This document shows positions 16,598-27,341 of a DNA stretch of 64,000 bases, piece by piece (the stretch's first letter is position 1; each line of letters starts with the position of its first letter). Below the pieces are notes generated by a model. The model saw nothing but the letters and a program-made list of their open reading frames with translations. It searched no databases and was not told the origin of the DNA. The translations under genes were made by a program, and so were the position numbers. The DNA comes from Myxococcus guangdongensis (GTDB lineage Bacteria > Myxococcota > Myxococcia > Myxococcales > Myxococcaceae): NCBI RefSeq assembly GCF_024198255.1, contig NZ_JAJVKW010000002.1:62001-126000 (forward strand). Reading direction: 5' to 3'.

Positions 16598-17575
16598 TCA
16601 AGAGCCCGTCACGCCGCGAGCCATGGGCGGCGTGCGAGGGCGCTCGTCACCGGCGTCCTCGAGCGCGTCCAGCGGGTCCACCACCTCGCCGTCCTTCCAC
16701 AGCTCGAAGTGCAGGTGCACGCCCGTGGCCAGCCCCGTCTCACCGGCGAGCCCCACGGCGTGGCCCGGGTCCAGGACCTCTCCGGGCTCCACCAGCACGC
16801 GGGACAGGTGGCTGTAGCGCGTGAGCCAGCGCCCCTCGTGCTGGACCTCCACCTGGAGGCCATGGTCGCCGTTCCAGCCCGCTCGCAGCACCACGCCCTT
16901 CGCGGCGGTGTAGATGATCTGCCCCTGCTTCGCCGCCAGGTCCACGCCGAGGTGACGGCGCTGCTCGCCCCGGATGGGGTGCCAGCGCTGACCGAACACG
17001 CTGGTGATGGTGACCGGGTCCACGGGCCAGGCCAGCCGGGGCAGGCCGTCCGCGTTCTCCGGGTGCTCCAACCGGCGCAGCTCCGCCATGCGGACCGCGA
17101 GGCGCCCCACCCTCAGCACCACCGCCTCCGCCAGCGCGCCCGGCATGTCGCCGTACGTCCTGCCGTCCTGCTCCAGCTCGGCCTCCAGGACGCCGCGGGC
17201 CTTCGCCACGTCGCGGGCATCCGTGCGCTCCAGGGCGCGCTCCAGGAAGGCGTCGAGGACGCCGTTCATCACCTCCCAGCCCTGCACCTGTCCCAGCGGC
17301 ATCGGGCCGCCCCGGGCCACCTGTCGGCGGTGGGCTCGGGCGCGCTGCGCGAACGTGGTGAGGGCGCCCTGCAGCTCCTCGGAGGGCTCCGGCGCGGCCA
17401 CCCGCGAGAGCGTCCGCGCGGGGGCCGGAGGGGGCTCGCGGGGAGCCACGGGGGCGGGCTCGGAGTCGACGAACTCCGAGGTGTCGTAGACCTCGTCAAA
17501 GCTCATCTTCTGCTCCGAGCGGGTCGAGGAGCAGGCACAGAGGCTGACGAAGGCGAGAAGGGGGAGTCGACGCAC
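16598..17575 (-). CDS. M23 (LytM) peptidase-domain lipoprotein
   Basis: A 325-residue protein predicted to be exported and lipidated; the lipobox is SLCAC (C15). A Pro-rich linker and a helical middle region (about 75-190) precede a LytM/M23 domain (about 195-310), the zinc endopeptidase fold that cleaves peptidoglycan cross-links or, when degenerate, activates amidases. Metal ligands are visible: HLGVD (H...D motif near 210) and HLHFEL (HxH near 288), with SVFGQRWHPI before them, so an active enzyme is likely. The start is GTG. It faces the HU gene across the terminator hairpin. The helical part may act like the coiled coil of NlpD/EnvC. Confidence 0.85.
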   Translation of the reverse strand: MRRLPLLAFVSLCACSSTRSEQKMSFDEVYDTSEFVDSEPAPVAPREPPPAPARTLSRVAAPEPSEELQGALTTFAQRARAHRRQVARGGPMPLGQVQGWEVMNGVLDAFLERALERTDARDVAKARGVLEAELEQDGRTYGDMPGALAEAVVLRVGRLAVRMAELRRLEHPENADGLPRLAWPVDPVTITSVFGQRWHPIRGEQRRHLGVDLAAKQGQIIYTAAKGVVLRAGWNGDHGLQVEVQHEGRWLTRYSHLSRVLVEPGEVLDPGHAVGLAGETGLATGVHLHFELWKDGEVVDPLDALEDAGDERPRTPPMARGVTGS

Positions 17576-17670
17576 GGCCCGGCGAGCGTACCACGCCCAT
17601 GCCGCGCGGCATGCCCACCCTGCCCCCCGGTACAGCAGGCAAGGGAGCCTGGCCGCCGGGCACGCGTGCG

Positions 17671-18696
17671 CTACTTCAGGGCGCGACGCACACGCGACAC
17701 GGCCTCGTCGATGTCCGCGGCGGACACGTCCAGATGTGTCACCAGGCGCACCGAGCGCGGGCCTCCCGCGGGGTTCGTCAACACGCCCTGGGCGCTCAAG
17801 AGCGGCACCATGTCCCGGGCCGGACGCGTGAACTCGGCGAACACCATGTTCGTCTCCACCCGTGACACGTCCACCTTCACGCCCGGGACCTCCGCGAGCC
17901 CCGCCGCGAGGCGACGCGCGTTCGCGTGGTCCTCCGCGAGCCGCTCCACGTGATGCTCCAGCGCGTACAGCGCCGCGGCCGCCAGGATGCCCGCCTGACG
18001 CATGCCTCCGCCCAATCGCTTGCGCAGCCGACGCGCCTCACGGATGAGGTCCGCGCGCCCCACCAACGCCGAGCCCACCGGCGCGCCCAACCCCTTCGAG
18101 AAACACACCGCCGTCGTGTCCGTCAGCTTCGCCCACGAGGACGCCGGGACTCCCGCCGCGACCTCCGCGTTGAACAGCCGCGCGCCGTCCAGGTGCACCG
18201 CCAGCCCCGCGTCACGCGCCACCTTCACCACCTGGGCGAAGCGCTCCACGGACCACACCGCGCCACCGCCCCGGTTGTGCGTGTTCTCCAGCGACAACAA
18301 CCGCGTGCGCGGGTTGTGGATGTTGTCCTCGCGAACCGCGGCCGCCACCACCTCCGGCGTCAACACGCCCCACTCGCCCGGCAGGGGCTGCGGCTGCACG
18401 CCCCACAGCGCCGGCACCGCGCCGCCCTCGTAGTGCAGGATGTGACTGCCCGCCTCGGTCAGGACCTCGTCCCCCTGCCGGCAGTGCGCGCCGATGGCGA
18501 GCTGGTTGGCCTGCGTGCCGGAGGGCACGAACAGCGCCGCCTCCAGGCCGAGCCGCTCGGCCACCTTCGCCTCCAGGCGCAACACCGTGGGGTCCTCGCC
18601 ATAGACGTCGTCGCCGACCTCGGCCTCGGCGATGGCTCGCCGCATCGCCGCGGTGGGCTTCGTGACGGTGTCGGAGCGAAAGTCGATGGGCTTCAT
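17671..18696 (-). CDS. ltaE: Low-specificity L-threonine aldolase (GntG/LtaE-type PLP enzyme)
   Basis: A 341-residue PLP enzyme of the beta-eliminating lyase family that cleaves L-threonine or allo-threonine to glycine and acetaldehyde. Family marks are the opening [54 protein letters not shown] and the PLP lysine K201 in [12 protein letters not shown]. The ATG at 18696 has GGGAG in its leader and gives the standard N-terminus; the frame is open upstream for 51 codons. It diverges from nth, and their 5' ends nearly touch. Confidence 0.9.
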   Translation of the reverse strand: MKPIDFRSDTVTKPTAAMRRAIAEAEVGDDVYGEDPTVLRLEAKVAERLGLEAALFVPSGTQANQLAIGAHCRQGDEVLTEAGSHILHYEGGAVPALWGVQPQPLPGEWGVLTPEVVAAAVREDNIHNPRTRLLSLENTHNRGGGAVWSVERFAQVVKVARDAGLAVHLDGARLFNAEVAAGVPASSWAKLTDTTAVCFSKGLGAPVGSALVGRADLIREARRLRKRLGGGMRQAGILAAAALYALEHHVERLAEDHANARRLAAGLAEVPGVKVDVSRVETNMVFAEFTRPARDMVPLLSAQGVLTNPAGGPRSVRLVTHLDVSAADIDEAVSRVRRALK

Positions 18697-18742
18697 GGTT
18701 CTCCCGAGAGTGGACACAGCGGGGCTTGGGGGCCCGGCAAGG

Positions 18743-19507
18743 GTGACATACAACGGCCGCGTGCCCGGACGTGAGACAGCGGCGGCGAAGCGCGAGCGCG
18801 CGGTGAAGGTCATGGAGCGACTGGAAGCCTCCATGCCCGACGCTCGCATCGAACTGGACTACCAATCCCCCCTGCAACTGCTCGTGGCGGTGATGCTCTC
18901 CGCCCAATGCACCGACAAGCGGGTGAACATGGTGACGCCCGCCCTCTTCCAACACTTCCCCGACACCCAGGCGTACGCCCGGGCCAAGCCCACCGACGTG
19001 GAGCCGTTCATCCGCACCTGCGGCCTGTACCGCGCCAAGGCGAAGAACATCGTCGCGGCGGCAAAAATCCTCACCGAGAGACATGGCGGCGAGGTGCCAC
19101 TCGAACGTGACGCGCTGGCGGAGCTTCCCGGCGTGGGCCGCAAGACGGCGGGCGTGGTGTGCATCCACCTGGGCGGCGACAACGCCTTCCCCGTGGACAC
19201 GCACGTCAAGCGGCTCGCCTATCGGCTCGGCTTCACCACCCAGGAGGACCCCGACAAGGTGGAGGCCGACATGCAGGCCATCCTGCCCCCGGAGCGATGG
19301 ACGCTGGGTCATCAGCTCCTGGTGTGGCACGGACGACGCACGTGCTTCGCGCGTTCACCCGAGTGCGCTCGCTGCGTCGTGGCGGAGCTGTGCCCGAAGA
19401 AGGGCGTCGATGCGCGCGTGGCCGAGCCGGAGAAGTCCCCGGCCCCGGCTCGCGTGAAGAAGGCGACTACCGCGAAGCGCCCAGCTGGTTCTCGCGCGAA
19501 ACCTTGA
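18743..19507 (+). CDS. nth: Endonuclease III
   Basis: A DNA glycosylase/AP lyase of about 254 residues that removes oxidised pyrimidines in base-excision repair. The helix-hairpin-helix [12 protein letters not shown] carries catalytic K134, and D152 in [10 protein letters not shown] lies 18 residues on, as in E. coli (K120/D138). The [4Fe-4S] cysteines follow the C-X6-C-X2-C-X5-C rule ([17 protein letters not shown]). A basic Lys/Ala-rich tail of about 30 residues is added. The start is uncertain: GTG at 18743 is chosen; ATG at 18695 would overlap the divergent aldolase start and GTG at 18761 is also possible. The tail overlaps the convergent def gene by 41 bp. Confidence 0.88.
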   Translation: MTYNGRVPGRETAAAKRERAVKVMERLEASMPDARIELDYQSPLQLLVAVMLSAQCTDKRVNMVTPALFQHFPDTQAYARAKPTDVEPFIRTCGLYRAKAKNIVAAAKILTERHGGEVPLERDALAELPGVGRKTAGVVCIHLGGDNAFPVDTHVKRLAYRLGFTTQEDPDKVEADMQAILPPERWTLGHQLLVWHGRRTCFARSPECARCVVAELCPKKGVDARVAEPEKSPAPARVKKATTAKRPAGSRAKP

Positions 19508-19994
19508 GGCGCTTCATCCGCTTGCGGATGAACTCGCGCTTCAGCGTCGAGACGTGGTCCACGAACACCGTGCCGTTCAGGTGGTCCGTCTCGTGCTGCA
19601 CGGCGATGGCGAGCAGCTCGTCACAGCGCAGCGTCTGCTCGTTGCCGTCCACGTCCAGGTACTTCACCGTGACGACGGCGGCGCGGTCCACGTCCTCCGA
19701 CTCACCCGGCAGGGAGAGGCACCCCTCGTTGTAGGTCGTCTCGCCCTCGAGGGTGACGATTTCGGGGTTGATCATCGCCAGGGGCTTGGACTCGGGCTGG
19801 CGAGGTGTGGTGTCGAGGACGATGACGCGCTGGAGCACGCCAATCTGCGGGGCGGCGAGCCCCACGCCGTCGGCGGCGTACATCGTCTCGAACATGTCCT
19901 TCACCAGCGCGCGGACGGAGTCGTCCACCTTCGTCACCGGCTTGGCCTTCTGCTTCAGGATGGGGTCGGGCCAGATGAGGATTTCACGAACCAT
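19467..19994 (-). CDS. def: Peptide deformylase
   Basis: A 175-residue metalloenzyme that removes the N-formyl group from nascent proteins at the ribosome. All three signature motifs are present: GVGLAAPQIG, EGCLSLP with the metal-binding cysteine, and QHETDHLNG with two ligand histidines and the catalytic glutamate. The ATG at 19994 gives the family start (MVREILIWPDPILK). It follows the giant gene by 87 bp on the same strand, with priA beyond that; priA-def(-fmt) is a common bacterial gene order. No fmt gene follows, because the convergent nth gene overlaps its 3' end. Confidence 0.95.
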   Translation of the reverse strand: MVREILIWPDPILKQKAKPVTKVDDSVRALVKDMFETMYAADGVGLAAPQIGVLQRVIVLDTTPRQPESKPLAMINPEIVTLEGETTYNEGCLSLPGESEDVDRAAVVTVKYLDVDGNEQTLRCDELLAIAVQHETDHLNGTVFVDHVSTLKREFIRKRMKRLKVSRENQLGASR

Positions 19995-20081
19995 GCAGGC
20001 CGTCTTAACGCCCCCCGCGCGGACGGGCAACCCCGCCCCGGCCGCCGCCCGCCCTCCCCTCCTGGGGACGTCCACCCCCCG

Positions 20082-23000
20082 TCAGTCGAGCAGGCTCCGT
20101 GCATACTCGGCGCGCAGTCGGTCATCCCCCAGGGCCTGGGCGGCCTCGGACAACACGCTGCGAATCTGCTGCGCGCGGTGCTGGAGCGCCGGGTCCGGAT
20201 GGCCCGCGAAGCGCAGCGGGTGGAACTCGGCGGTGAGCAGCTCGAAGGCCCGCTTGACCTCCTCGCCGCCCGCCGTGCGCGCCAGCCCCAGCACGGTGAA
20301 GTAGTCCGCGTCCTGGATCTCCTCGAACTTCGACTCCAGCCGACGCACGTCCAGCTCGGGCGGCAGCTCGTCGGAGTCCTCCGTGCTCGCGGGCTGCAGG
20401 GAGATGAGCCCCAGCGTCCTCGCCACCGAGAGGGCCTTCAGCGCCGAGTCCTGGGGCAGCCCCGCGCCGAGCAGCAGCGCCTCCAGCGTGTGCTCGCCGT
20501 CCACCTGGGAGAGCAGTTGCAAGTCCCTGGGGGGCAGGCCGAAGTCGTCGGGCGCGAGGTGGAGGTCTCCGCGGGTGACCCGGGCGCGCAGGCTGCCGGC
20601 GGCCGCGAGGAGGGACTCGGCGGTCAGCGTGTTGCGCAGGGACTCGGCCAGCAGGAACAGGGGCGGCCGGGTGGCGGCGGCGAGCGCCACCTCGTGCGGC
20701 ACCGGCTCCTGGACCAGGCGGTACAGCGTGGAGGGCTCGGAGAGGGCGTCGAGGAAGACCTGCTCCGTGTAGCGTTGGACCAGGGGAACGGACTCGGACT
20801 CTCGCAGGTAGCCGCGCCCACGGAGCGCGTCGAGCAGCGCGCCGGTGGTGGCGCTGCGCACCAGCCGCAGCTCGCCCTCCTGCCGCGCGTCGATGAGGCC
20901 ATCCGCGCGGGCACGGTCGATGAGTGACTCACCCGGGGCCGACGAGACAGCGCCCACCAGCAGGCCGTCTCGCAGCCACAGCACGCGCAGCGCGTTCATC
21001 ACCTTCAGCTCCAGGCGCACCTCCATGCGCGCCTCGCAGAGCCGGAGGACCAAGCGGGCGAGACCTTCCTGCGTGACGCTGCCGCTGCGCGACACCGCGA
21101 GCTCCGGACGTCCCGGAGGTGCCTCCAGGGGTAGCAGCGCCGCTCGGGCCTGCGCGGCGGCATCCTCGGCCTCGCGACGTCCCCGCTCCTCGAGTTCCAG
21201 GCGCTCCCGCTCGGCGCGGGCACGCTCCTGCGCGGAGTCCTCCTCCAGGCGGGCCTTCTCCTCTCGCAGGGACTCCAGGGCCGCGCGGGCCTCCTCGTGC
21301 TCCGTGCGCAGCCGGGCGAGCTCCGCGTCCGTCTGCTCGAGCCGTCCCTGGAGCTGGGTGGCGCGGGCCTCGGCCGCGCTCAATGACTGGGCCTGCTCCT
21401 CGATGCGCGTCTCCACCGCGGCGCGCTGACGGCCTTCCGCCTCCAGGCGCACTTCCAGGGCGGTGCGGTGACGGCCCTCCGTCTTGGCTCGCGCCTCCGC
21501 GTCGACCAGGGCCTGCTCCGCCTTTCGGGCACGGGCCTCGGCCTCCGCGCGGACCTCGGCCTCGGCGGCGGCTCGGGCGTCCGCCTCCGCGCGCTGCCGG
21601 GCCTCCGCCTCCGCGCGAGTCTCGGCGACGACGCGCTGCTTCGCGTCCGTGTCCGCTCGGGCCTCGGCTTCGGCGCGCAGACGGGCCTCCGACTCGGCGT
21701 GAGCCTGGGCCTGCTTCGCCTCGGACTCGGTCTCCTCGCGCCGCTTCGCCTCGGCCTCGAGCTTCGTCGCCTCGGCTTCGATTCGGGCCTCGGCTTCTTC
21801 GCGAAGCTCCACCTCGAACGCGGCTTCGGCTTCGGCGTCCTCGCGTCGCTTCACCTCGGCTTCGATTCGAGCCTCGAGCTGCACGCGCTGCCTTGCCTCG
21901 GCTTCCGCTCTCGCTTCGGCTTCCTGGCGCTGCTTCGCTTCGGACTCGGCTCGCGCTTCCGCGTCCTTGCGCTGCGACTCTTCAATCTCCGCGCGGGCCT
22001 CGGCCTCCTTGCGCTGCTTCTCCTCCGCCTTGGCTCGGGCTTCGAGGTCCTTGCGCTGCTTCTCTTCGGCCTTCGCGCGGACTTCGAAGTCCTTGCGCTG
22101 CTTCTCTTCGGCCTTCGCGCGTGCCTCGAGGTCCTTGCGCTGTTTCTCCTCGGCCTTGCGCTGCTTCGCTTCGGACTCGGCTCGGGCTTCCGCCTCTTCG
22201 CGGAGCTTCGCTTCGGACTCCGCGCGTGCGGCGGCTTCCTCGCGCTGCTTCTCCTCGAACTCCGCTCGCGCCTCGGATTCCTCGCGCGCCTTGGCTTCCG
22301 CCTCGGCTCTCGCTTCGGCTTCTTCGCGAAGCTTCGTCTCGGCCTCGGCTCTCGCTTCGGCTTCTTCGCGAAGCTTCGTCTCGGCCTCGACCTTTGCTTC
22401 GGCTTCTTCGCGAAGCTTCGTCTCGGCCTCTGCCTTCGCTTCGGCCTCCTCGCGCCGCTGCTCCTCGGCCTCGGCTCTTGCTTCAGCCTCGGCGCGAGCT
22501 TGCTCCTCGGCTTCGGCTCGGGCTTCCGCCTCCTCGCGCGCCTTGGCTTCCGCCTGGACCTGGGCCTGGGCCTCTTCTCTTGCCTGGGCTTCCTGCGCGA
22601 AGCGCTCTCGGGCTTCGGACGAGGCCTGGGTCTCCAGTTGGGTGAGCGCCTGGACCTCGGACCTCGCGCGGGCCTCGGCCTCCTCGCGTGCCTTGGCTTC
22701 CGCCTCCGCGCGTTCCTCGGCTTCGCTCCTCGCCCGTGACTCCAGCTCCGCCTGTGCTTCCGCTTCCGCGCGAGCTCGCGACTCCGCCCTCGCTCGTGAA
22801 TCCGCTTCGAGCCGGGCCGCGTCCGCGGCCTCTGCTCGGGCCTCGGTCTCCGCTCTGGCCAGCGCCTCCGCGCCCGCCCTCGCCTCCGCTTCGACGAGCG
22901 CCACTTCCGCGGACTTCACCCGTGCTTCGAGCGCTTGTCTCGCGCGGACCTCCGCCTCGGCTCGCGCCTCCGCGTCGACCCGACCCGCGGCCTCGTCCTC

Positions 23001-26000
23001 GAGGCGGAGCTCGACCTCCTTCAACGCCTGCGCCGACGCGGCCTCTCGCGTTTCAGACTCCGCGAGCTTCGTCTCCAGTTCCACGAGCCGGGCCTGCGCC
23101 TCCGCTCGGGCGAGCGACTCACGGTCGGCACGCTCCTGCGCATCATCCCGGGCGATGAACGCCTCGCGGCCCTCCGCCTCCGCGCGCGTCAGGGCCTCCG
23201 CCGACAGCTTCGCCTGCTCGCGCGCCTCCGACGTCGAGCTGTCCAACAGCCCGCGCAGCTCGATGAAGTCCTGCTCTCGCGACTCGATGCGCCCGAGCGT
23301 CGCCTTCGCTGCCTCGTCCACGGAGGCTCGAGCACGTGCCTCGGTTTCCGCGAGCGCCTCCGCCTCCACCAGGCGCGCCTGGAGCTTCGCGAGCTCCGTG
23401 CGCAGGGCCTCGGCCTCCGAGCCGCTGCGTACGCCCTGCTCGGACTCTCGCTGGCGAGCCATCTCCAGCTCGGCCTCGAGCTCCCGCCGCGCACGCTCCT
23501 CCCTCGCGAGCGCCGTCGCGTTCTCGTCTTCTCTTGCTCGGGCTTCCTGGAACTGCTGGTCCACCTCCGCCAGCAGCGTCGCGTCGCGGGAGTGCTCTTC
23601 CTCGAGGACCTCGAGCCGCGCCTGGAGCGCCTGGAGCTGCTCCGTCTGCCGGTCTCGCGCGGTCTCCGCCTCCACGCGCAGCGCGGCTTCGCGGTCCAGG
23701 ATGGTGCGCAGGGACTCGCTCAGCTCGCGGGCCTCCTGGACCTGTCGCTCGGTCTCCTGGCGAAGCGCGCTCTCCTCATCCAACGCCGCCTTCAGCGTGT
23801 GGACCCGCTCATGCGCCTCCTCCAACTGGCGCTCGAACTCCTCCCAGCGCGCGCGCATCGTCGGGTCGTCCACCGCGCCCATCGACACCGCTTCCGGGGT
23901 CTGCTCCGGCTCCGCTCCGACGGAAGGTTCGCTCGGCGCGGTCTCGTCGAGCAGGGCAGCTCGCGCGGTCGCATCCGGTGACTCCGTGTCGGCGTCGAAC
24001 CATCCTTCGCTCGCGGAGGGCTGCGCCGAAGCCGGCAGCTCGGGCTCCGCGTCGAACCAACCGGAGGACGCATCGGGTGACTCCACGGCTCGGGCGTCCG
24101 AATCCGCTTCTGGCACGGTGGGGTCAGAGGACTCGACCGTGTCTGCCCAGCCCGCGGCGACGTCCGCCATCGAGGTGTCGGCGCTGGCTCCCGCGGCACC
24201 CCAACCCGCCGGTACTCCGGATGCCGGGGCATCCGCCCTGGCACTGGTCCAATCCTCGTCATCGCCCAGCACGGAGGACGGATTCGTGGACTCGCCTGAC
24301 TCCGGTGCATCACCGGGGGACTCCGAGTGCTCATCGCTCCCAGCGACTTCCGGGGTGCTCGCTCCGGCGTCGGGCGCGGAGGCCACGAGGTCGCTGTTGC
24401 TCGCTGCCGTGGCATCTGGAGGCGACTGCTTCTCGTCGTTCTCGGCGTCAAACCAGTCCTCGCCCACCTGACGGCTGGAGGACTCGGGGGCCGTGCTCGT
24501 GGAGTCTTCGTCCTCTGCTCGAGTCTTGGCCTGGAGGTCCGCCTCCAACACATCCCAGGGAGAGGCGGGCAAGCGCTCTTCTTCGCCCAGCTCGTCGGGG
24601 GAGGACTCGGTTGAAGGCGCTTCCACGCTAGCGTCGACGTGCGCGGGCAGGGTCGGTTCATCCGACGTCGTGAAGCCCTTCGCGGCGTTCTCGACCTCGG
24701 GGTCGGGAGGCAATTCGGTCCAGGCCGACGCGTCGACTGGCTCGGGGACACGTTGCTCGGCGTCGCGCATCGCGGCCAGCTCCGCCTCGGCCGCCGAGAG
24801 CGCATCGCCTTGCGGCGCGGGAGCATCGACGTCGAAGAAGCCCTCTTCACCGAGCTGCGGCGATTGGGCCGCGAGCGGAGTGGCGGTAGTGGCGAGAGGC
24901 TCCTCCGTCCAGGCGAGCTTGCCCACCGGCAACGGGGATTCGTCACCACCCGAGGACTCAGCGGACCACTCCGTGGATACGGCTCCCGTGTCTGGAACGC
25001 TCACGCCATACAGCACGGTTGCGGGACCACCTGCGGCGTCGCTCGTGTTCCCGGCGTCCGGTGCGGGGTCCGCGAATCCTCCCGAGAACGTGTCGCCCGC
25101 CGCTCCTGGCAACGTCGCGTCGGAGCCCGGAGACACGCCGTATGCCGTGTCAGCCTCCTCCGAGGACGTCGCATCCGTGCCATAGGCGTGTTGCCCGTCA
25201 TCCACTTGCGCGTCAGCGGAGGGCGTCGTGGCTTCCGTGAAGGTGGTATCCGCGGACTGGTGCGACGTGGCATCGAACGCACCTTGGTCGGTGGGTTCGC
25301 TCGTCCACTCGTCACCGATGGACGCGTCGTCAGTGTCTTCGCCCAGGAGGTCACCACGCTCGTCGGTGGTAGCTCCCGTCCAGGGTGCGGCGCCGTACAC
25401 GCTGGTATCCCTGCCAACACGAGCCACGTGCGCGGTCGGGTCGGCCGGTGGTGTCCCCCATGCATCGGTGCCGTAGGCGTCCGACGCCGCGCCGTGCTCG
25501 GGGGCGACGCCTGTCCAATCATTGCCGTCGTTCGTGCTCGCGGATTCCTGGCCCGGTGCGGTCCCGTGTTCCGGGGCACCACCCATCAACGCATCGCCAC
25601 CGTAGGCGTCCGCTTCCGAAGGCGCGCCCTGTTCCGCCGCGTCGTCGAACCAGGACTGCTGCGGACCGTGGGCGGACTCCAGATTCGCTGCCGGGACCGA
25701 TTCCTGCTCGGACCATGCGGCGTTGCCGGGCTCACTTCCCGGCACCTGCTCGTTGCTGCCGTCCGACCATGCGGCGTTGCTGTGCTCACCCGCTGCGTCG
25801 ACACCCGCCTCGTTGCCACCGTCCGACCATGCGGCGTGGCCCTGCTCGCCCGTCGCTTCGGTACCCGGCTCGTTACCGCTGTCCGACCATGTGGCGGCGT
25901 GCTGCTCACCCGACGCGCCGATGCCCGGCGCATTGCTGCCGTCCGACCAGGTGGAGTCGTGCTGCTCGTCCGTCGCACCGACGCCTGGCGCGTTGCTGCC

Positions 26001-27326
26001 ATCCGACCAGGTGGCGTCGTGCTGCTCGCCCGTCGCACCAGAGCCTGGCTCAGTGCTGCCTTCTGACCATGCAGCTTCGGTGTGTTCACCGGCCGCGCCA
26101 ATGCCAGGGGCATTGCTGCCTTCCGACCATGCAGCTTCGGGGTGTTCACCTGCCCCGTCGGCGCCCGGCTCGTTGCCACCGTCCGACCATGCGGCGTTGC
26201 TGTGCTCGCCTGCCGCGTCGACACCCAACTCGTTGCCACCGTCCGACCATGCGGCGTTGCTGTGCTCGCCCGCCGCGCCGACACCCGACTCGTTGCCACC
26301 GTCCGACCACGCGGCGTCGCTGTGTTCACCCGTCGCGCCGCCGCCTTGCTCAGCCCAAGGGTCGTCCGTCGCTTCGCGCCCCTCGTCCGCCCCCGCGGCA
26401 TGACCCGCCCCCGGCTCGCCGCCACCATCCGACCACGCAGCGCCGCCGTGCCCGCCCTCCGTTCCCTGCTCCGCCCATGCGGCGTTGCCGTCCCCGTCCG
26501 TCGTCTCCGGAGCCTCGCCCTCCCACGCGCGTGCATCCGCATCGAGCCCTCCCGGGCCCGCGGACTCACCCTCTCCTCGGAACACCTCATCCGCGGGCAG
26601 CGCGCTCTCGTCGAACGCTCCGTCCCCCGCGACCGCCGCGCCCCAGTCCTCGCCGCCTCCCGCCAACGCGATCTGCGCCGAGGCCAGCACCGCGGCCTCC
26701 TCCTCCTGCTGCACCTTCTCCAACGTCGACTGCACGTCGAGCGGCGCGCGCCGAGCCTGCTCCTCGTGCTCGCTTCGCTCCTCGCGCGTCATCGCCGCCA
26801 GCTCCCAGTCCGTCTGGTGCAGCGGCGCCAAATCCCCGAACAGCGCGTTCGCCAGCGTCGGATCCCCCCCCACCGAGGACCCAGGCGCCGTGGCGTGCCA
26901 CGTCTCCGCGTCCTCCGCCCCCGTCGCCTCGGGCATGCCCGGCAGGCTCCGGTTCTCCAGGACATGCCACGCGTCCGCCGACGACGGCGCGCGGATGAGC
27001 GAGTCCACCAGCTCCACGAAGCTCGTCCCATCCAACGGCAGCGGCGCCACCGGCGCGCTGAACCCCGCGATGGGCTCGCCCAACAGCAGCACCCGGGCCA
27101 CCTTGCCGTCCGGATGCTGGAGCAACTCCTCCAGCACCAGCCGCCCCCGGCCGCTCTCCACGCCCGGAGCCAGCACGATGAGCGCCGGCAGGTGATGCCC
27201 GTAGGCGATGAGCGCATCCGCGGCGGAGGTCGCGAGGATGACCTCGTGCCCCTCACGGGTGAGCAGACGCCGCACTGCGGCGATGGTGGCGATGTCGTCG
27301 TGGACGAGGAGGACCGGTGCGCCCAT
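20082..27326 (-). CDS. Giant pseudo-receiver / repeat / coiled-coil / DUF4388-like / J-like protein
   Basis: A 2414-residue predicted cytoplasmic protein. (1) Residues 1-120 have a response-regulator receiver fold: the acidic pair D10/D11 is present, but the phospho-acceptor Asp is replaced by A53. (2) An acidic, low-complexity region (about 150-1150) includes ten 20-residue repeats (330-529) and scattered W-[FS]-[DE] motifs. (3) Residues about 1160-2065 are almost unbroken Ala/Glu/Arg coiled coil, much of it a 14-residue repeat. (4) A DUF4388-like region spans about 2070-2320. (5) Residues 2340-2414 resemble a J domain but read HPL, not HPD, at 2369-2371. The plan recalls the myxobacterial motility proteins FrzS and AglZ (pseudo-receiver plus coiled coil), but length and C-terminus differ. 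It starts 15 bp after priA and precedes def. The function is unknown; a polar or trafficking scaffold is an inference. Confidence 0.85.
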   Translation of the reverse strand: MGAPVLLVHDDIATIAAVRRLLTREGHEVILATSAADALIAYGHHLPALIVLAPGVESGRGRLVLEELLQHPDGKVARVLLLGEPIAGFSAPVAPLPLDGTSFVELVDSLIRAPSSADAWHVLENRSLPGMPEATGAEDAETWHATAPGSSVGGDPTLANALFGDLAPLHQTDWELAAMTREERSEHEEQARRAPLDVQSTLEKVQQEEEAAVLASAQIALAGGGEDWGAAVAGDGAFDESALPADEVFRGEGESAGPGGLDADARAWEGEAPETTDGDGNAAWAEQGTEGGHGGAAWSDGGGEPGAGHAAGADEGREATDDPWAEQGGGATGEHSDAAWSDGGNESGVGAAGEHSNAAWSDGGNELGVDAAGEHSNAAWSDGGNEPGADGAGEHPEAAWSEGSNAPGIGAAGEHTEAAWSEGSTEPGSGATGEQHDATWSDGSNAPGVGATDEQHDSTWSDGSNAPGIGASGEQHAATWSDSGNEPGTEATGEQGHAAWSDGGNEAGVDAAGEHSNAAWSDGSNEQVPGSEPGNAAWSEQESVPAANLESAHGPQQSWFDDAAEQGAPSEADAYGGDALMGGAPEHGTAPGQESASTNDGNDWTGVAPEHGAASDAYGTDAWGTPPADPTAHVARVGRDTSVYGAAPWTGATTDERGDLLGEDTDDASIGDEWTSEPTDQGAFDATSHQSADTTFTEATTPSADAQVDDGQHAYGTDATSSEEADTAYGVSPGSDATLPGAAGDTFSGGFADPAPDAGNTSDAAGGPATVLYGVSVPDTGAVSTEWSAESSGGDESPLPVGKLAWTEEPLATTATPLAAQSPQLGEEGFFDVDAPAPQGDALSAAEAELAAMRDAEQRVPEPVDASAWTELPPDPEVENAAKGFTTSDEPTLPAHVDASVEAPSTESSPDELGEEERLPASPWDVLEADLQAKTRAEDEDSTSTAPESSSRQVGEDWFDAENDEKQSPPDATAASNSDLVASAPDAGASTPEVAGSDEHSESPGDAPESGESTNPSSVLGDDEDWTSARADAPASGVPAGWGAAGASADTSMADVAAGWADTVESSDPTVPEADSDARAVESPDASSGWFDAEPELPASAQPSASEGWFDADTESPDATARAALLDETAPSEPSVGAEPEQTPEAVSMGAVDDPTMRARWEEFERQLEEAHERVHTLKAALDEESALRQETERQVQEARELSESLRTILDREAALRVEAETARDRQTEQLQALQARLEVLEEEHSRDATLLAEVDQQFQEARAREDENATALAREERARRELEAELEMARQRESEQGVRSGSEAEALRTELAKLQARLVEAEALAETEARARASVDEAAKATLGRIESREQDFIELRGLLDSSTSEAREQAKLSAEALTRAEAEGREAFIARDDAQERADRESLARAEAQARLVELETKLAESETREAASAQALKEVELRLEDEAAGRVDAEARAEAEVRARQALEARVKSAEVALVEAEARAGAEALARAETEARAEAADAARLEADSRARAESRARAEAEAQAELESRARSEAEERAEAEAKAREEAEARARSEVQALTQLETQASSEARERFAQEAQAREEAQAQVQAEAKAREEAEARAEAEEQARAEAEARAEAEEQRREEAEAKAEAETKLREEAEAKVEAETKLREEAEARAEAETKLREEAEARAEAEAKAREESEARAEFEEKQREEAAARAESEAKLREEAEARAESEAKQRKAEEKQRKDLEARAKAEEKQRKDFEVRAKAEEKQRKDLEARAKAEEKQRKEAEARAEIEESQRKDAEARAESEAKQRQEAEARAEAEARQRVQLEARIEAEVKRREDAEAEAAFEVELREEAEARIEAEATKLEAEAKRREETESEAKQAQAHAESEARLRAEAEARADTDAKQRVVAETRAEAEARQRAEADARAAAEAEVRAEAEARARKAEQALVDAEARAKTEGRHRTALEVRLEAEGRQRAAVETRIEEQAQSLSAAEARATQLQGRLEQTDAELARLRTEHEEARAALESLREEKARLEEDSAQERARAERERLELEERGRREAEDAAAQARAALLPLEAPPGRPELAVSRSGSVTQEGLARLVLRLCEARMEVRLELKVMNALRVLWLRDGLLVGAVSSAPGESLIDRARADGLIDARQEGELRLVRSATTGALLDALRGRGYLRESESVPLVQRYTEQVFLDALSEPSTLYRLVQEPVPHEVALAAATRPPLFLLAESLRNTLTAESLLAAAGSLRARVTRGDLHLAPDDFGLPPRDLQLLSQVDGEHTLEALLLGAGLPQDSALKALSVARTLGLISLQPASTEDSDELPPELDVRRLESKFEEIQDADYFTVLGLARTAGGEEVKRAFELLTAEFHPLRFAGHPDPALQHRAQQIRSVLSEAAQALGDDRLRAEYARSLLD
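21480..22720 (-). repeat. 42-bp coding repeat of the coiled coil
   Basis: Tandem units encode a 14-residue (two-heptad) motif close to [14 protein letters not shown], varying to [14 protein letters not shown] in the middle. The most regular copies lie at about 22290-22450, where 42-base units recur almost unchanged, and the Lys-rich variants at about 22020-22170. The array lies within the giant protein's coiled coil. Confidence 0.85.
25741..26340 (-). repeat. Ten tandem 60-bp coding repeats
   Basis: Exactly ten 60-bp units encode a 20-residue motif with consensus [20 protein letters not shown]. Each unit has one invariant tryptophan followed by Ser and Asp/Glu. Neighbouring units at about 26161-26340 are nearly identical in DNA, and central ones are more diverged, as expected for unequal exchange or slippage. 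Confidence 0.92.
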
Positions 27327-27341
27327 GGGGGGGCAACGAGT

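Noticed and set aside
18632..18742. Longer endonuclease III starting at ATG 18632 or 18695
   Set aside because: The added residues overlap the start of the divergent aldolase gene and have no family resemblance.
21967..24471. Plus-strand open frame of 834 codons opposite the coiled coil
   Set aside because: It is the mirror of the Ala/Glu/Arg repeats: its Ser/Ala/Arg content follows from the other strand's codon bias, with no ribosome site or homology.
25741..26340. Regular 60-bp repeats considered as a CRISPR array
   Set aside because: The whole 60-bp unit repeats, with no unique spacers, and it is in frame within a long gene; no cas genes are present.
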